A stretch of 64,000 bases of DNA from Akebia trifoliata (Eukaryota > Streptophyta > Magnoliopsida > Ranunculales > Lardizabalaceae), in assembly GCA_017979445.1 (NCBI GenBank), contig CM030715.1, forward strand, positions 10,842,187-10,906,186, in the 5' to 3' direction. The notes beneath the pieces are model-generated. The model saw only the letters and a list, made by a program, of their open reading frames with translations. It made no database searches and was not told the origin of the DNA. The position numbers were made by a program, and so were the translations under genes. Each line of letters begins with the position of its first letter. The stretch's first letter is position 1. Positions 9,768 through 21,297 of this stretch are shown here, in pieces.

Positions 9768-11570
9768 TTGCGTCTAAACTTAAGCGTCTGCCACCTAGTT
9801 GGAGTCAAAAAGTCAGGTCGTTTGGAAAGAACATCAGCACCAAGTGAACCGTCAAAAATGACTTCTAAATCTGAACTCGCGAAAATTCGTAAGATTTTAA
9901 CAGTTTTTACAATGGATATGAACAACATAAAGAGTAAAGTGGAAGTGCTGGAATAGATCTTCGAATCAACAAGAGGCTATCCTGACGATCAAAGGGGCAA
10001 AGGACCCGAAGGTAACACAGCGAAGAATCTGGATGAGGTTTATGAGCTTGACGAAAATGAGGAGCGTTTTAATGAGAATCCAATGTTAGCCAATAGAATG
10101 ACTCAGTTGTAAACAGTCGTGAAGAACATAAAAGGGATTGATGAAATCGCGGCAGGAATAGAGGATTTAAATCAAATTCCTAAGATCTGTCTGTCCAAGA
10201 AGTTTGTTATGCCAGAAATGGAAAAATTCAATGGAGTAGGCTGCCTAAAAACGCATCTCAAGGTATATGTCACCAACATGCGCACAATGGGCCTCAGTGA
10301 CGAACAAATGACATTATTGTTCCAGCGTACTCTATCAAGATCAGCGCTACGATGGCTAATGTCCCAAGATTCAACTGCAATAGGGACAGGGGAAAATAAG
10401 TCAAAGATGTTCTTGCACCAGTACAAGTACAACACTGAAATCAAAACTTTTCGAAGGGATTTGGAATCCATTAAGCAGAAGAATAGGGAAATATTTACTG
10501 ATTTCATTAGCCGCTGGAGGGCTAAGGCTGCACAGATGTGGGATAGACCATCAGAAAAGGAACAAGTGGCAATCATCTGGAAAAACCTCTCGCAGGGGAA
10601 TGCTCAGCATTTAGTTGCCCAATATCTCCCCACATTTGAATCCTTTTTACAAGCTGGAAGCCAACTTGAGGATGTTTTTGCCTCTGGGATCCTTTCCAAC
10701 CCTTCTGACAATAAGCTCAAAAAGTCATTCCCCAATTCCAAACCTAGTACTAATCATCTTCAGGTAGCCAGTACATCTATTACACCCATCCATTCTACTA
10801 CCCCGCGTATTAACCAAACTAGTCCCAGTCAACCTCGATCGCGCAGGAAGTTCACTAATCTTGGGATGTCTTTGAGCGTTATCTTTTAGAAATTATTAAG
10901 TAAAGGGCTCATTACACCTCTTCAACCTCAACCTCTATTGAGTCCACTCCCCATTTTTCACAATCCCAACTCATCTTGTGAGTTTCACCAAAATACTGGC
11001 CACCTTACTGATCATTGTGTTACCCTTCGTCATACCATTCAAGACCTCATCGATGCCAAAAAAGTTACCGTCCCTACCCCGAAGCAACCGAATGTTACCA
11101 CCAATCCTTTACCTATGTACCAACCTCCTTAGACCTTGAACATGGTGTCTAATACCCATCTCCCATTTAACCCAGTCCTCTTCATCTACCCAGTCAATCC
11201 TAAATTACCTAGCCCTCCTCTTATTGGAACGATAGTCCCCAAGGAAGTTATCACTACTGGCTGTGAAGCATTCAACTTAACGTCAGATGGAATATATTGT
11301 TTGTCTCCACCTCATTATGATAGTTCTACGCTCATCACTCAAACGGACTTGGAAGAATCTAGTTTCTTAAAAGATGAAAATCCTTACTTATTGGACCAAG
11401 AATACAAACATTTCTCCTTCTATCGCAATAAACGCGACCATGTGACTCGAGAAGAAAGAACTTTCAAAATATCTGAATTCGATACGACCTTGGTCAATAA
11501 AGAAGAATTAAGTCTGAATAAGAAAATGTCAGAAAAGGAAAAAGAATCTGAAAAAGAAGTTCAAGATTGA
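9768..11570 (+). pseudogene. gag: Tat/Ogre-like gag of element C
   Basis: Three consecutive frames carry recognisable capsid/nucleocapsid sequence. The longest is 256 codons (10119-10889): 'KKFVMPEMEKFNGVGCLKTH' is the usual start of the retrotransposon gag domain, followed by helices around 'FTDFISRWRAKAAQMWDRPS'. The frame at 10938-11132 reads CEFHQNTGHLTDHC then TIQDLIDAKKV, the Tat-type CX2HX4GHX4C knuckle with its 'QDLID' tail. The frame at 11136-11570 (144 codons) is the acidic, Lys/Glu-rich gag-protease spacer. Stops at about 9954, 10887 and 11130 split the gene. Gag would package the element's RNA; as it stands it is broken. Confidence 0.8.
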
Positions 11571-11779
11571 CAAATTACCACAGAGTCTCTCAATATTGCC
11601 CAGTTGTTCCTTGAAAATTACCATGTTTCAGTCCTACTGGTTGAAAACGATGTCTTGAGTCATCAGTTTGTAATCAAACCCATGTGATTTAGTTTGAGTC
11701 TAGTTTTCTTATTTCGTAATAGCTTATTCTTGTTAGATCGAGTCTAGCATTTTTTATTTCTGTTGAGTCAAGTCCGCAA

Positions 11780-12160
11780 TGGTGTCTGTCGCCCCATCTG
11801 ATTTTAATTGAATAAAAGAAATTTCTAAATACCTCGAGCGCATTAATGAGTTAACTAATAATCTTACTTTAAGAGAGGATCCTCTAACAAGGAATCCCTT
11901 CCCGAATCAATCGAATTATTTAAAAAAGAAGACAAAGGTCAGGTTCAACTTCTAATCAAGGAAGCAAAGGTCATTGACCTCAAAACAAAAAAAAATAATT
12001 TTCAAACAATTCAAATCGAAACTGACTTATCCCAGAGGAACACAAGGAGATAATGAATTTATTCAGAAAACTCAAAAGACCTGTTTACGTGGTCCTATGA
12101 GGATATGTTGGGTAAGCTTGGGTGTTGTTAACCAAGAAATGGGTACCTGTTCTACGAACT
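11780..12160 (+). pseudogene. Protease-RT linker remnant of element C
   Basis: Around 11930-12115 the + strand reads IKEAKVIDL, then QIQIETDLSQ and DLFTWSYEDMLG across frameshifts and stops. This matches the conserved linker preceding reverse transcriptase in Tat elements, whose hallmark is a '(D)FAWSYEDMPG'-like motif. No reverse transcriptase follows: the text passes within about 100 bases to integrase-like sequence. Element A carries the same motif and the same jump at about 54.9 kb. Confidence 0.6.
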
Positions 12161-12199
12161 AGAACGGAATCACATAATTAGAGGACGAGTCACATCATT

Positions 12200-12695
12200 A
12201 CTGAATTTCTCAAAAATGGAAAGGAATCCAAAATGGAGCACTATTAAGGCACCTAATAAGAATCTCGAAACTTCAATCACAAATGTGTTAGACACATTGA
12301 GATTGACAAGAGAAATCATAGTTCACGCCTTCAATATGTCAAACTTCGACTCAATTTTCTATACGGATTACTTCAGGGTTCTATGTTATGTGGCATGAAA
12401 GGAAATTTGAAATGAAAAGTTCATTTCTTAAAGTACGAATAAAATACCCATCGTTAGAAGTGAATTTGATTTATCGCCATGAATCATTTGTATTTTGATA
12501 CGAAAGTGAAAATGCGGGACATGCAAGTTGAAGATTGATCCTTTAAAGAAAATTGTAAATCCAACAAGGAAGGTCATCCCGTCATCAAAACAAGACTATT
12601 TGGAAAAGTTGCCAGCCTTCAAAGATCATCACGACACCAAAATGCTAGAATTAATCAACCTTGGCCAAATCGAGCGGTACTATATCTAAGGAGGC
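12200..12695 (+). pseudogene. Collapsed integrase remnant of element C
   Basis: The stretch at 12233-12262 is a nucleotide-level match to the integrase segment around the catalytic Glu, with 'KAPNKNL' in the place of 'EAANKN'-type sequence. Near 12648-12690 the frame reads NLGQIERYYI, the C-terminal end of Tat pol (compare INRYYI in element A). Between them the reading frame is destroyed. With RT and RNase H absent, element C could not mobilise itself. Confidence 0.55.
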
Positions 12696-14028
12696 CATCA
12701 TTGGTAGAACCAATTTTCATGTTACCCAACTCAATATTTCCTTTTTCAGCCCTTTTGTAGTCTTTCAAAAAAATAAAAATAAAAATAAAAAATAAAAAAA
12801 ATATTGCATTTTACTTTCTAAGCCCGATCACCAAACCTAGGGGAGGGAATGTACTTGAACTATGTTTTGGTCTGATCTCAAAAACAATTGGGGTACGTAG
12901 GTAACTTGAGAAGTTACTTCAGGTCCAACCACATCAAAATAAAAATATATATCCACCAACAAAAAAGGATATTGTCGAAATGGGGAAGAAAATTCAAAGA
13001 AAAAAAAAATTCAAAAAAATGCCGCACAAGCATTTGGGTTTTGAGCCTCAAAATTCCTTTCTTTTATGCCCAATCCTAAGCTTACCTATGAAAGTCCTCC
13101 TAAGTACCGAGTGAAAAATTCAAGGAAGGAAACAAAGCGTGATCAGTCAGTAACTTCAGAAGTTTAAAAAGGAAGAAAAGGGAAAATAAAACCTATTAAG
13201 TTGGAAATCCGAAAGGACGACTTAGGCAAAAATCAAGGCAAGCTCGTATGGTTGAAAATTCGAAAAGACGGCCTTGGCAACAATTAGAGCAAAGAGAAAA
13301 AAATTGAATAAAAATGGTAAGCTCGCTAGATCGAAAATCTAAAAAGGCGATCTAGGCAAAAATTAGAGCAATCAATAGCAAATCTCATTCCAGATGAGAA
13401 TCCAAAAAGCGGTCCGACACAAAATCTTGAATGTCTGAAGGGCCAACTGCATTGACTTTGGGCAAACAATTAATCACCGTACAATCAATACCCAGTTTGA
13501 ACAAAATATAGACTCAGTGGATACAAGTGTCTCGTCTACGATTGATCTGAAGAGCTTCACATCCTGAAGTGAACCGATGAGGAGAAAGAACAGATTCTGT
13601 GATGAATCTCAAAAAGAAATATTATGTTCCAATTTCTTTTAGCCTGACTCAAAATCCTCAAAAAAAGTCAAAATTAAATGTTAAACCTTTATTGCGCTTG
13701 CGGTAATCAAAGATTTCAAACTTTCGTAGTAGGGGTACTTCCCTTTTCTAAAGAGTGTAGTTGTCCCCTTACATAAGGGGCATTTTTTGTTCTCAAACTA
13801 TGTTCATCTATACACTCCCTATCAAACTAGAGGCATTCTATTCTAAAGCTTGATCAATTTCGATCCCAAAAGATAAGGTTAACCTTGAATTACAAAGTAC
13901 CCTTTTGATAGCAACTTTGAAAATCCCTGAGGTTCAAAGAAAGTTAAAATGTTGACCGGACCTTCATAAAACCCAACTCTTTCCAAAAGTGTTATTGACT
14001 TCTTGTTTGTTTTGTCCATACAAAATAG
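12696..14028 (+). other. 3' untranslated region of element C
   Basis: This non-coding DNA matches, in reverse complement, the corresponding part of element A (about 53.27-54.1 kb and 49.63-50.12 kb). Shared blocks include 'tgacctgaa/cttctcaggt', 'gggagggaa', 'gtctacgattgatctga' and the 'tgcgcttg' block near 13693. An A-rich run lies at 12765-12805. Bases 13190-13440 hold three to four imperfect units of about 55-80 bp built on 'cgaaaa..ggcgatctaggcaaaaat'; reverse-complement units occur at 53300-53640 in A. Confidence 0.65.
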
Positions 14029-15166
14029 TTCATTACTCTTCCACCCCGAGTAGGTAGAGTAGGACTCCCAGAAAAATAATTCATTACTTTTTCACCCTAA
14101 GTAGGTAGAGTATGACTCCCAAACAAACAGTTCATTACTCTTTCACCCCGAGTAGGTAGAGTAGAACTCCCAGAAAATAGTTAATTACTCTTCCTCCCTA
14201 AGTAGGTAGAGTAGGACTCTCAGACAACAGTTCATTACTCTTTCACCCAGAGTAGGTAGAATAGAACTCCCAGAAAATAATTCATTACTCTTCCACCCAA
14301 GTAGGTAGAGTAGGACTCTCAGAAAATATTTCATTACTCTTTCACCCCGAGTATGTAGAGTAGAACTCCCAGAATAAGTTCTTTACTCTTCCACCCCGAG
14401 TAGGTACAGTAGGACTCTTAGACAATAGTTCATTACTCTTTCACCCCTAGTACGTAGAGTAGAACTCCCAGATAAACAGTTCATTACTCTTTCACCCCAA
14501 GTAGGTAGAGTAGGACTCTTAGACAATCGTTCATTACTCTTTCACCCCGAGTAGATAGAGTAGAACTCCCAGAAAATCGTTCATTACTCTTCCACCCTGA
14601 GTAGGTAGAGTTGAACTCCCAGGTAAACACTTCATTACTCTTTTACCCCGAGTAGGTAGAGTAGAACTCCCAGAAAATAGTTCATTACTCTTCCATCCCG
14701 AGTAGGTAGAGTTGAACTCCCAGGTAAACACTTCATTACTCTTTTACCCCGAGTAGGTAGAGGAGAACTCCCAGAAAATAGTTCATTACTCTTCCACCCC
14801 AAGTAGGTGGAGTAGGACTATCAGACAATCATTCAATACTCTTTTACCTAGAGTAGGTAGAATAGGACTCTCAGACAACAGTTCATTACTATTTCACCCC
14901 GAGTAGGTAGAGTAGAACTCCCAGGAAATAGTTCATTATACTTCCACCTCGAGTAGGTAGAGTAGGACTCTCAGACAACAGTTCGTTACTCTTTCACCCC
15001 GATTAGGTAGAGTAGAACTCCCATAAAATAATTCATTACTCTTCCATCCCGAGTAAGTAGAGTAGGACTCTCAGACAAATCGTTCATTACTTTTCCACCA
15101 CGAGTAGGTAGAATAGGACCCCTAAAAAAAAGTTCGTTACTCTTTCACCCAGGGTAGGTATAGTAA
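14029..15166 (+). repeat. 50-bp tandem array, about 23 units, in the 3' UTR of element C
   Basis: Units start at 14031, 14082, 14133, 14183 and so on to 15133, with spacing of 49-51 bp. The core is 'ttcattactctttcacccc' followed by 'gagtaggtagagtaggact' and a variable tail. Tails alternate in much of the array between 'cccagaaaatag' and 'tctcagacaacag' types, hinting at a 100-bp dimer. There are no unique spacers. A reverse-complement array of the same unit lies in element A at 48841-49625. A 65-aa minus-strand frame inside (14534-14731) is a by-product of the repeat. Confidence 0.95.
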
Positions 15167-15605
15167 GACATTCAACTTTTGCTCAGATTATGCTCAAATT
15201 ATGCTCAGTTATGCTCAGTGTATGCTTATATTTTACTCAATTTTACTAAATTTTTTCCTCAGGTTTTGTTCAGATTTTATTACGTAATTTTCCATCATTA
15301 AGTTTCTTATCCTCTCATCATGAATGCGTTGAATGGAGATGTGCCTTTTTAAAAAATCATCACTACATAGGGACACACACATGCACTCGTATTGCATTTG
15401 CATTAGTCAAGGAGAATTTTTCAAAATTCAAGGATCTGACATTTTTCCAAGGAAAGGTTACCCGCAAGGATCTGGACGCTTCGTCAAATTGTCAAAGTAG
15501 GCTGCAAAATGGACTGTCACTAGCTTTGGCATTCGGATGTCGGACTATCTACTATAATAGATTGGGCATCTAGTTTTCTACCACCCTCTACCAAAGAGGG
15601 GCATC
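15167..15605 (+). other. End of element C 3' UTR with polypurine tract
   Basis: After the array come four short 'atgctca'-type repeats (15178-15225), then sequence homologous to 48410-48700 of element A in reverse complement ('aaggatctgacatttt', 'ggctgcaaaatgga', 'accaaagagggg'). The purine run AAAGAGGGG at 15593-15601 followed by CATC lies immediately before the LTR start and serves as polypurine tract. Confidence 0.7.
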
Positions 15606-16139
15606 TGTAGACACTCCATTTTTGCATCTGCCCAATTCGACAATTTGTTAGTCGACTATTGTGGGTTCCTAATGATGAGCATAAAAGAACTCGTAGGTTT
15701 GTGAGTATTGCTTAATCCCTTCTATTTCTAGTCTTTTCATCCCCTCTACTCGCCACGAATCAACATAGAAATTTACGCACGCTTAGGATCGTCACACCTT
15801 ACATCTGATTTAGCAAGCACGTACGTTTAGGTTCGCTACACAGTTCGATAACTTAGAGACTTCGCTACACTAGGAAAATATAATTTTGAAATTGAGAAAT
15901 ACTCACACGATGACCGAAAGAAACCTCACGCTGAAAATCATAAAAAATCTGAAAAATCACAAAAATGATGAAAATACCCCTCATAAATTTTGGACCTCCG
16001 AAAAATCTCGAAAGTACCTCCATTGCACTCAAAATGTCATTTCGAGTCTAACATGACCCAAATCGATGAAAACAGAGAAATTCAAGAAAAATCATCAAAA
16101 ATCAGAAAAATGACCATAACGCCCCTTAACATCCAAATC

Positions 16140-17040
16140 TAACATAGAGACCTTGATCCCTAGGAAAATAAAATTCAAATAAAAATCAAACCAAAATAAA
16201 ATTTAAATAAAAAATTAAACTAAAATTTAATTAAGATCCAATTAAAATCCAAAATTTTAAATCAATTTAAAATCGTAAAATCAAAATAAATTTCAATTAA
16301 AATACAAAATAAAAATTATATTTAAATTAAAAATCAAGAAACTGATTAAAAATACAAAATCAAAATAAAAAAATAAATTAAAAATCAAGTTAAAAATCAT
16401 TCAAGCAATCAAAATACAAAATTGAATTTTAAAATCAATCAACCAAATCGATCAATTGAAATACATTCGATCAAATCAAAATCGAATTGATCAACCAATC
16501 AAAATAAAATCAAAATCAAATTAAAATTGAATCAACCAAATCAAATTTTAAAATTAAATTAAAATATAAAATAAAATCAAAATTTAAATATCAAACTTAA
16601 ATAACAAATTAAAATATCGACAAAAACCTATCGAAATTCAATTCAAAATCAAATTGAAAATCAAGTTGAAAATCATTCGAATCAATCAAATCGATCAACC
16701 AATCAAAATAAAATCAAAATCAAATTAAAATTAAATCAATCAAATCAAATTTTAAAATCAAATAATAATCAAACAAAATTCAAAATTAAAATTCAATTGA
16801 TTAACTAAAGTGAAAATTAAAATCCATCAAACTTTTAAATCGAAATCCAATCCATCGATTAACATTGAAATTAAAATCCAATCGACCAATTAAAATCAAT
16901 CAACCAAATTCAAATTAAAATCGATCAATCAAATTCAAAATTAAATCAATCAACCAAAAAAAAAAATTTCACTCGATCAAATTAAAATTCAAATTCGATT
17001 GAATTAAAATCGAGTTCCAACCGACCAATCAATTTAATGG
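16140..17040. repeat. AT-rich low-complexity tract in the C LTR
   Basis: About 0.9 kb is composed of shuffled 'aatcaaattaaaat', 'aaccaatc' and 'atcgatc' words with very few G on this strand. It is mirrored as T-rich DNA in the inverted LTR copy at 33300-34010. No fixed period can be read by eye. Confidence 0.8.
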
Positions 17041-17879
17041 TTTATGAGAGATCATTAAGGCGAGTAACGTAGGATCACCACCCCCCACTCTTCAAAAATA
17101 AAAAATAAAAAAAAGAGAGAAAGAAAATATGTGGGCACACATTTTCTTCTCATAACTACCCATGTCATCCATTTCATTCTCTCCAACTTCCCATAATTAT
17201 CCATGTCCTCCATCTCCTTCTCTCCAACTTCTCATAACTATCCATGTCCTCCACCATCACTCCTATTTCTCCCTCTCTCATGTTTGATGGGAGAACCACC
17301 ATAAAAGAGGATCAAAAGAATCATTGAAGAAAGAAAAAACATTTTTGAGGCTACCCTCTAAAAAAATAGCAATATTTTTTTTACCATTAAACCTACAACC
17401 TTTTTCTTCATTCTAAAAAAAAGGAAATCACACCTTCTTCTGCATTAACATCCTCAACTCATCTCTCCTTCTCTATTTATCATAAAAAAAAATCTGTTAT
17501 AGTCTCACCTCCATTAATGTCTTCTTCGTTACCCTCAAAGAAAAAAAATTGATTTTGGAGAAAGATTCACACATTAAACTCGCAAGATCATGGCACTACT
17601 CATAAGCTATTTTGAGTTTTTGTTGAAGGTATCCAAACATCCGAAATCATTCAGAAAAGGTAATATTTTTTTTATTTACTTTTTTTATTTCATTTATTTA
17701 TTCTTGACTTCATAATTTTTTATGTATCCGAATGAATTCGTCGATTTTTTAGGTGTACGTGGCACTAATGGCAATTTATAAATTTTTTAAAATATTGATG
17801 GATTAACCAATTGATTATTAATATTATCAGATCGATTTTCTCATTTTGTAATATTAATGGATCAATTTGTTGACTTTGC

Positions 17880-18960
17880 GAAATGTATGGGCTAATTCAT
17901 TAAGTTTGGCGCACGTGACGATTTTGAAAAATCAAGATTTTCTTGATTAAAATTATTGAGTCTACTCACTGATTTTAGGTATATTAGAAATTTGAATCGA
18001 TTTATTTTCTATAAAATGGATATGTGAGTTTATTCAATGATTTTGCGGTACATGACGATTTTGAAAAATCAAAATTTCCTTGATCAAAATTATTGAGTTG
18101 ACTCACTGATTTTAGGTACATTAGAAATTTGAATCGATTTATTTTCTATAAAATGAATATGTGAGTTAATTTAATAATTTTGCCGCACGTGACGATTTTG
18201 AAAAATCAAGATTTTCTTCATCAAAATTATTGAGTTGACTCTGATTTTGGGTACATTAGAAATTTGAAATGATTTATTTTCTATAAAATAGATATGTGAG
18301 TTAATTCAATGATTTTGGTGCAAGTGGCGATTATGAAAAATCAAAATTTTCTTAATCAAAATTGTTGAGTTGACTCATTGATTGTGAGTATATTAGAAAT
18401 TTGAATCGATTTATTTTTTATAAAATAGATATGTGAGTTAATTCAATGATTTTGCCGCACGTGACGATTTTGAAAAATCAAAATTATTGAGTCTACTCAC
18501 GGATTTTGGGTACATTAGAAATTTGAATTGATTTTTGTTTTCTATAAAATAGATATGTGAGTTGATTCAATAATTTTGATGTACGTGGTGATTATGAAAA
18601 ATCAAAATTTCCTTAATCAAAATGATTGAGTTGACTCACTGATTTTAGTTACATTAGAAATTTGAATCGAATTTTTTTCTCTATAAAATAGATATGTGAG
18701 CCAACTCACTAATTTTGTATATATTGAAAATTTCAAATCAAAACTTTCTATAAAATGGGAGTCAACTAACTGATTTTTTGTGTGCATTGAAAATTCCAAA
18801 AAGAGATTTTCTATAAAATCGGGCATGTGAATCGACTCATTGATTTTAATACATTTGGAATTTCAAAAATCAAGATTTATTTGATAAAAATTTATGGATT
18901 AACTCACTGATTTTAATACATGTGACAATTCGAAAATCGAATTTCTTTGATTAATAATTT
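17880..18960 (+). repeat. Tandem repeats of about 137 bp inside the C LTR
   Basis: The word 'tttgaatcga' or a near copy recurs at 17991, 18128, 18263, 18400, 18522 and 18661, a spacing of 122-139. Each unit carries 'cacgtgacgattttgaaaa', 'attgagt.gactcactgattt' and 'tctataaaat.gatatgtgag'. More diverged, shorter units continue to about 19230. The inverted LTR copy has the same array at about 31080-32345. Confidence 0.85.
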
Positions 18961-19925
18961 GTGAGTTAACTAGCTGATTTTGGGATGTACGTGACAATTC
19001 AAAAATTGAATTTCTTTGATTATAAATGTGTGAGTTAACTCATTGATTTTGGGACGCACGTGGTGATTTAGAAATCAAATTTTTTTGATAAAATATCGTC
19101 ACGTGGTAATTCAAAAAATCGACTTTCTTTGATAAAATGTCGACAATGAGCCAATTCACTAATGTTGTATACATGGCATTGAGAATCGATTTCATACTAT
19201 TCAAAATGTGACCGAATTGATCCATTAATTTTTGGTGTCACATAAGTCTTATTAAATAGTGGGATTCCTTTTATGCGAAATTTGAGAATCTATGTAATTA
19301 TCTTAACCATAAGATTCGTTTGGCAAACTAGACATAAACTGATGATGATGATTGGACCATGGTCTTGACCCTAGTCTTATCCCGATGACCATAGGTTAGT
19401 TTTGGATCGTAGTAAAGATCGATCATCTCGATCAGACGGGTTCGGTGCCTAATACCTTCCAAAACTCGTAACCTGACCCCTTACCCATTTCTCTGATCCG
19501 TGGACCGACCCATATCCATTTGGAATAAATTTTGGTTCCTAGACCTAAACTAGGTGGCCACTCCATAATTCTTTTAAAATCCCTAAGATACGTAGATCGG
19601 ACCCCTATCCGCTATTTAGCGGATGGCTGGGTCGAGGTAATTTTAGGGCCCCAACTCACATAGTTCTAAAGTCGCTCCTCGCGTTTCCCTCCTCACGATG
19701 GCCTGGTACCTGTCACAGATACTCCGACGCTCAAGTCAGATAAACAGAGTTAGTACTCGTTCACACTCGATCTCTCCAGTACCCTTTCAATAGTACCTAC
19801 AATGCTCTTTAACCACCCGTACCTTCTCTTAGGGTTTTTCCCTTTATAGGTTGGAATATAGGCTACAATCATGGGATTTTTGTTAGTTCAGTGGGATTGT
19901 TTAGCTAATCGGTATATTCTAGATC

Positions 19926-21283
19926 TGTAAAACCCTGAATTTTTAATTCGTATATCAAGAAAAAAAATAGTAAAATTTTAAGAAAATCTTGAAAGTGGGA
20001 TTTAGGGGTAAAACTTTAGGATATTTCTGATCATTTTTTAGTGGAATCTAACCTCACCATTAGATTCAAAATGATCGAAAAACATACTTTAGCCTGTAAG
20101 CACGCTCATGTGCGAGTCTGAATATAAAAGTTGCAAAATCCTCGATACCGAGCCGGACCGGGCTAAAATAGTGACTTGTTGCTAGAGTAAGAATTGTTAA
20201 GATTCAATTATACCATTGGGTTTGTAATGAAAAATTATTAAACATTGACTATTTATTTGTCATTTTTAGAGATCAGAAAGTCGAATTATCATCAAAAACG
20301 AAAACGATATCAAGTTTAGGGGTCACCTCAGGTAAAAAATGTAAATTTTTGTTAGAAATAGAATTTGTAGAAATTGACCACACCATTAGATCCAGAACGA
20401 AAAGTAAGTGCAGCGACCAGACACAAAATCAGGAACTAAAAGCCAGAGAAGAATTGTAACATCATGTCCCGACTGGGAGCGATCCAGTCGTGAATCCCAA
20501 CTCTCTAATTTCAATACTCCACCATTGTGTATTATGTATCTGTTGCTTATTTTGATATATAAAATGAAATCCATGTTTAATGTTTTCATTTGATCAATTA
20601 GATTTGTATAAAAAGAGAATCTTACGGTGAGTAATGATGATTGATGTAATGTGAGTTTTAAAATGTTTAGTTGCTCATCCCTGGCTATATGTACCAGTTA
20701 ATCGTAGTTTCTTCTGTAAAAAAATTTGTATATTTTAAAATGATTCAGTATGTTTATTTGTTCATGCTAGGAGAGGTTAATGACAAAAATTATTTGTTTC
20801 CTTACTGGATAACCATTGGTACTCACCCTTTCCTTCTCCATTTTTTTAGTTTCAGATCCGAAGCTTAGCGAGACAGGTGTAGAACATGAGTGAGAATCAT
20901 CTGGTGGGTCAAATAGACAGCTAGAGTCCGTCACTTGGTGAGTATTGGGGTTATATCCCATAGTGGTATCAAATTGTCCAAAAGTATTATAGATTTTATT
21001 CTGAGCGTTGGGACTTTTGTTAGAGTGAGAAATAATTATATAATCCTGTATTCTGGTTATTCTTCCGTACTCTGATTTTTCGTACGTTAGTAGATCTATA
21101 TAGGTTTCCGCTAGTATTCTATTTTGTGTATATATGCAGGATTGTATGTGATTTATCAGGTGCAGGTTATATGCCTTGGAATGCTAACATAAACAGAAGA
21201 GACCATGCCAAAATTTCGAAGTGCCACCTAGTACCTCGAAATCTGACATGGGGATTTGTGTTAGTGTTCGATGGGACGCCATA
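19926..21283 (+). repeat. 5' LTR of the Tekay-like element, internally deleted
   Basis: The 1358-bp copy matches the 3' LTR from its start to about 20402 ('gaacgaaaa') and then resumes at sequence equal to 26705 ('gtaagtgcagcgacc'). The missing ~1.8 kb includes the TATA box, the leader block and the 171-bp repeats. The promoter of this copy is therefore gone. Confidence 0.85.
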
Positions 21284-21285
21284 GA

Positions 21286-21297
21286 TGGTATTAGAAC
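21286..21297 (+). other. Primer-binding site, initiator tRNA-Met type
   Basis: TGGTATTAGAAC follows the LTR end by two bases and differs at two positions from TGGTATCAGAGC, the initiator-Met primer site used by Tekay/Del-type chromoviruses. Confidence 0.75.

Larger units (their letters stand above)
15606..19660 (+). repeat. 3' LTR of Tat/Ogre-like element C (4.06 kb)
   Basis: It starts TGTAGACACTCC directly after the polypurine tract and ends ...CCAACTCACA next to the LTR of element B. A diverged copy lies in the opposite orientation at 30614-34695. The tail holds a block ('ggtgcctaataccttccaa', 'ggttcctagac', 'ggtggccactcc') shared with the shorter LTRs of element A, so the two families are related. 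Within it are AT-rich low-complexity DNA (16140-17040), pyrimidine-rich DNA (17100-17560) and a tandem array (17880-18960). No gene is encoded. Confidence 0.8.

Noticed and set aside
14534..14731. 65-aa minus-strand frame with repeated GSSTLPT motif
   Set aside because: It is a translation of the 50-bp array; the period is not a stable multiple of three and no start context is conserved.
14029..15166. Possible CRISPR-like array
   Set aside because: The 50-bp units are head-to-tail with no unique spacers, in a plant retrotransposon 3' UTR.
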